A stretch of 6,601 bases of DNA, from NCBI GenBank assembly GCA_001603335.1, contig LUYR01000131.1, forward strand, positions 1 through 6,601. Direction: 5' to 3'. Below the pieces are notes generated by a model. It made no database searches, was not told the DNA's origin, and worked only from the letters and a program-made list of their open reading frames with translations. The stretch is from Rhodospirillales bacterium Alpha_05. Its GTDB lineage: Bacteria > Pseudomonadota > Alphaproteobacteria > Rhodospirillales > Rhodospirillaceae. Below are positions 5,549 through 6,601 of this stretch, in pieces; the first letter of the stretch is position 1, and the number at the start of each line of letters is the position of its first letter. A program made the translations under genes and the position numbers.

Positions 5549-5607
5549 CGGAGGGCTCACCCTCCGCCGCCGCGCCACCGGAGGGGCGCGCAGAAAAATA
5601 CCTCCGG
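5549..5607. repeat. Two CGGAGG hairpins in front of the tRNA
   Basis: CGGAGGG (5549-5555) pairs with CCCTCCG (5560-5566) around CTCA. CCGGAGG (5578-5584) pairs with CCTCCGG (5601-5607) across a 16-nt loop. ATTTT (5611-5615) follows and touches the tRNA 5' end. CCGGAGG is repeated at 5548-5554, 5578-5584 and 5654-5660, the last inside the tRNA, so alternative pairings are possible. The hairpins may mark a terminator for terminase transcripts or a tRNA processing signal. The interval 5542-5615 holds nothing else I can identify. Confidence 0.5.
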
Positions 5608-5615
5608 GCAATTTT

Positions 5616-5690
5616 CGCGGAGTAGCGCAGCGGCAGCGCGCCGGGTTCATACCCCGGAGGTCGCGGGTTCAAGTCCCGCTGCCGCAACCA
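5616..5690 (+). tRNA. tRNA-Met (CAU), initiator-like, CCA encoded
   Basis: The 75-nt cloverleaf can be folded by eye. The acceptor arm is 5616-5622/5680-5686, with TA at positions 8-9. The D stem is GCGC 5625-5628/5636-5639 with a 7-nt loop AGCGGCA. The anticodon stem CCGGG (5641-5645)/CCCGG (5653-5657) carries loop TTCATAC with CAT at 5648-5650. The variable loop is AGGTC. The T stem GCGGG (5663-5667)/CCCGC (5675-5679) closes loop TTCAAGT. Discriminator A5687 is followed by CCA. Initiator features are the C1-A72 mismatch and three G:C pairs G29-G31/C39-C41. Against a standard host initiator, it has C11:G24 rather than A11:U24, an A6-G67 mismatch and a G7:U66 wobble. tRNA-Ile(CAU) is less likely given C1-A72. 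It sits 74 nt after the large terminase and 15 nt before the next ATG. Confidence 0.92.
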
Positions 5691-5705
5691 TTGACCGGAG
5701 CGACC

Positions 5706-6053
5706 ATGGCGGCGGCAACCAAAGATATCGTGATCGACGCGTTCGCCGGGTTTGCGCTCGACGTCCAGTGCCGCGACGCGGCAGGGGGCGCGCTCGATCT
5801 CACCGGATACGAAGCCTTCGCCGCGCTCAGTTCGGGGCCGCGCGCCGCCCTGCCGCTTGCCGATTTCGCGGTCACCGTGGATGGTCCCGCCGGTCTGATC
5901 TCGGTCCGCATGTCCGCCGCCGCGACCGGGGCCTTGCAGGAGGTCGGGAAAGCCCGGTGGGATCTGGTGCTTCAACCTCCGGCGGCGGAGCGGCTTCGCC
6001 TGCTCGAGGGCGAAGTCTGGATCAAGCCCGGCGCAACGAGGATTCCGGCATGA
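5706..6053 (+). CDS. Small phage virion protein, BppU-N-like beta-sandwich
   Basis: This 115-aa protein starts at ATG 5706, with GGAG (5697-5700) 5 nt upstream and the tRNA CCA only 15 nt before it. It has an all-beta look: ALDLTGYEAFAAL (29-41), a GLISVRMSAAATGAL segment (63-77), KARWDLVLQ (82-90) and LLEGEVWIKPGATR (99-112). This order (LDLTGY, G-x-I-x-(V/L)-x-(L/M)-S-x-x-x-T, W/Y-D-L, L-x-G-x-V-x-(I/V)-x-P-x-x-T-R) is familiar from small tailed-phage structural proteins and the N-terminal domain of BppU-type baseplate proteins. No signal peptide or membrane segment is seen. Its stop overlaps the next start (ATGA), indicating translational coupling. The family call is from pattern memory and is moderate. 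The gene being a phage structural gene is more secure. Confidence 0.72.
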   Translation: MAAATKDIVIDAFAGFALDVQCRDAAGGALDLTGYEAFAALSSGPRAALPLADFAVTVDGPAGLISVRMSAAATGALQEVGKARWDLVLQPPAAERLRLLEGEVWIKPGATRIPA

Positions 6054-6385
6054 GCGTCGAAACCGTCACCGTCATCGTCGACCCGTCGGTCGCCTCCGTC
6101 GTCGTCGGCATGACCGTCGGCAGCCTCGGCATCGTCGACCCCGACGCCCCGGTGATCCGGGGCCGCGACGGACGCACGCCGGACATCGCTTGGGTCGGCG
6201 ACCGCCTCTCGGTCGACGGCGTTCTTGGTCCGCACCTCTCGGGCAGCGGCGGCGATGGCGGGTCGTCGAACCTGATCATCGGCACAGCCGAACCCGTCGA
6301 TCTCGCCGAAGCGGCGGTCTGGGTGCAAACCAACGAGGCCGGGCAAGTGGTGGGCATTCACCTTTGCCTGCCCGACGGGAGTTGA
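6050..6385 (+). CDS. Gly-rich tail-fibre-like small phage protein
   Basis: This 111-aa protein starts at ATG 6050 inside ATGA, overlapping the previous stop, with GAGGA (6038-6042) 7 nt upstream. The N-terminal third is valine-rich (TVTVIVDPSVASVVVGMTVG). The middle has RGRDGRTPDIAWVGDRLSVDG (37-57), similar to linkers in phage tail-fibre and collagen-like proteins where G-x-D-G-x-x-P is followed by W-x-G-D-x-L. A Gly/Ser stretch, GPHLSGSGGDGGSS (60-73), follows. The C-terminal part reads AAVWVQTNEAGQVVGIHLCLPDG (88-110), another strand-rich virion-type segment. At 111 aa it is too short to be a whole fibre. It may be a decoration, spike or capsid-associated protein. The role is inferred from composition and neighbours. 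Confidence 0.68.
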   Translation: MSVETVTVIVDPSVASVVVGMTVGSLGIVDPDAPVIRGRDGRTPDIAWVGDRLSVDGVLGPHLSGSGGDGGSSNLIIGTAEPVDLAEAAVWVQTNEAGQVVGIHLCLPDGS

Positions 6386-6391
6386 TGCGCG

Positions 6392-6601
6392 ATGCCGACG
6401 GTTAACCTTCTTGCGGGCCTTTCGACCGAGGAACAGCAAATCGCGATCCTCGCCGGAATCGGCGGCGTCTCCGCCCGGCTCGAAGCCCTGAACGCCGCCA
6501 TCGGCGGAACCCTTGGGGTCGACGGCTCGGTCGCGGTCAGCAACCTCCCGGCCAACCCGGCGAGCGATCTCACCCTTGCGGCGATCCTCGCAAAGCTCCC
6601 C
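6392..6601 (+). CDS. Phage virion-type protein, 3' end outside window
   Basis: ATG 6392 opens a frame with no stop through the last complete codon (70 codons to the right edge). It lies 6 nt after the previous stop, with GGGAG (6377-6381) 10 nt upstream. Its codons are G/C-ending like those of the neighbours. The N-terminus TVNLLAGLSTEEQQIAILAGIGGVSARLEALNAA is alpha-helical and amphipathic. VDGSVAVSNLPANPASDLTLAAILAKLP follows, a repeat-prone VxVSNLPA pattern seen in phage structural proteins that often continue with lysine/threonine-containing short repeats. The end is missing, so length and domain content are unknown. It appears to belong to the same late operon as the two preceding genes. 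Confidence 0.7.
   Translation, partial: MPTVNLLAGLSTEEQQIAILAGIGGVSARLEALNAAIGGTLGVDGSVAVSNLPANPASDLTLAAILAKLP

Noticed and set aside
5616..5690. Phage attachment site at the tRNA
   Set aside because: The tRNA is complete and sits inside a phage operon between packaging and virion genes. No repeated tRNA 3' segment or integrase gene is visible in the window.
6385..6405. ATG overlapping the stop of the preceding gene (TGATG)
   Set aside because: This frame ends after six codons. ATG 6392 in another frame stays open to the window edge and has a suitable ribosome-binding site.

Overview
The window looks like part of a tailed-phage genome, most likely a prophage of a GC-rich alphaproteobacterium. 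The host guess rests on the overall base composition and on a GcrA-like Cys/His protein at the left edge, a family known essentially from Alphaproteobacteria. I cannot tell from this window whether the phage is intact, integrated or free. All supported genes are on the + strand.

Left part (1-2112). The 3' part of a GcrA-like regulator gene (ends 320) is followed by a 515-aa D5/P4-family superfamily 3 (SF3) helicase (349-1896) that has no room for a primase domain. Behind it lies a 216-nt non-coding segment (1897-2112). With the last codons of the helicase gene it holds seven exact copies, in both orientations, of the octamer GCGAGGGT/ACCCTCGC, plus nested stem-loops. It may be a replication origin, a regulatory RNA leader, or both.

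Middle (2113-2939). An unrecognised 184-aa protein (2113-2667) occupies the place where tailed phages often carry a late regulator. A good intrinsic terminator (2702-2746) closes this module. Between it and the terminase genes lie an 11-bp perfect inverted repeat (extendable by 4 bp) and a cluster of TTTAG-type repeats ending 3 nt before the terminase start codon. This order (terminator, dyad, repeats, small terminase) resembles the cos region of lambda-type phages.

Right part (2940-6601). A packaging module holds a Nu1-like small terminase (2940-3677) overlapping a GpA-type large terminase (3598-5541) by 80 nt. Next comes a complete CCA-encoding tRNA with a CAU anticodon and several initiator-tRNA features (5616-5690). 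Three small genes follow tightly: a probable small beta-sandwich virion protein (5706-6053), a Gly-rich tail-fibre-like protein that starts in an ATGA overlap (6050-6385), and a virion-type protein running off the right edge (6392 onward). Portal, protease and major capsid genes are not in the window.

Functionally, the helicase and repeat region would serve genome replication, the 184-aa protein may control the switch to late expression, and the terminase pair would recognise, cut and translocate concatemeric DNA. The points most worth checking are the octamer repeats that also act as ribosome-binding sites, the cos-like region, and the initiator-like tRNA inside the late operon.
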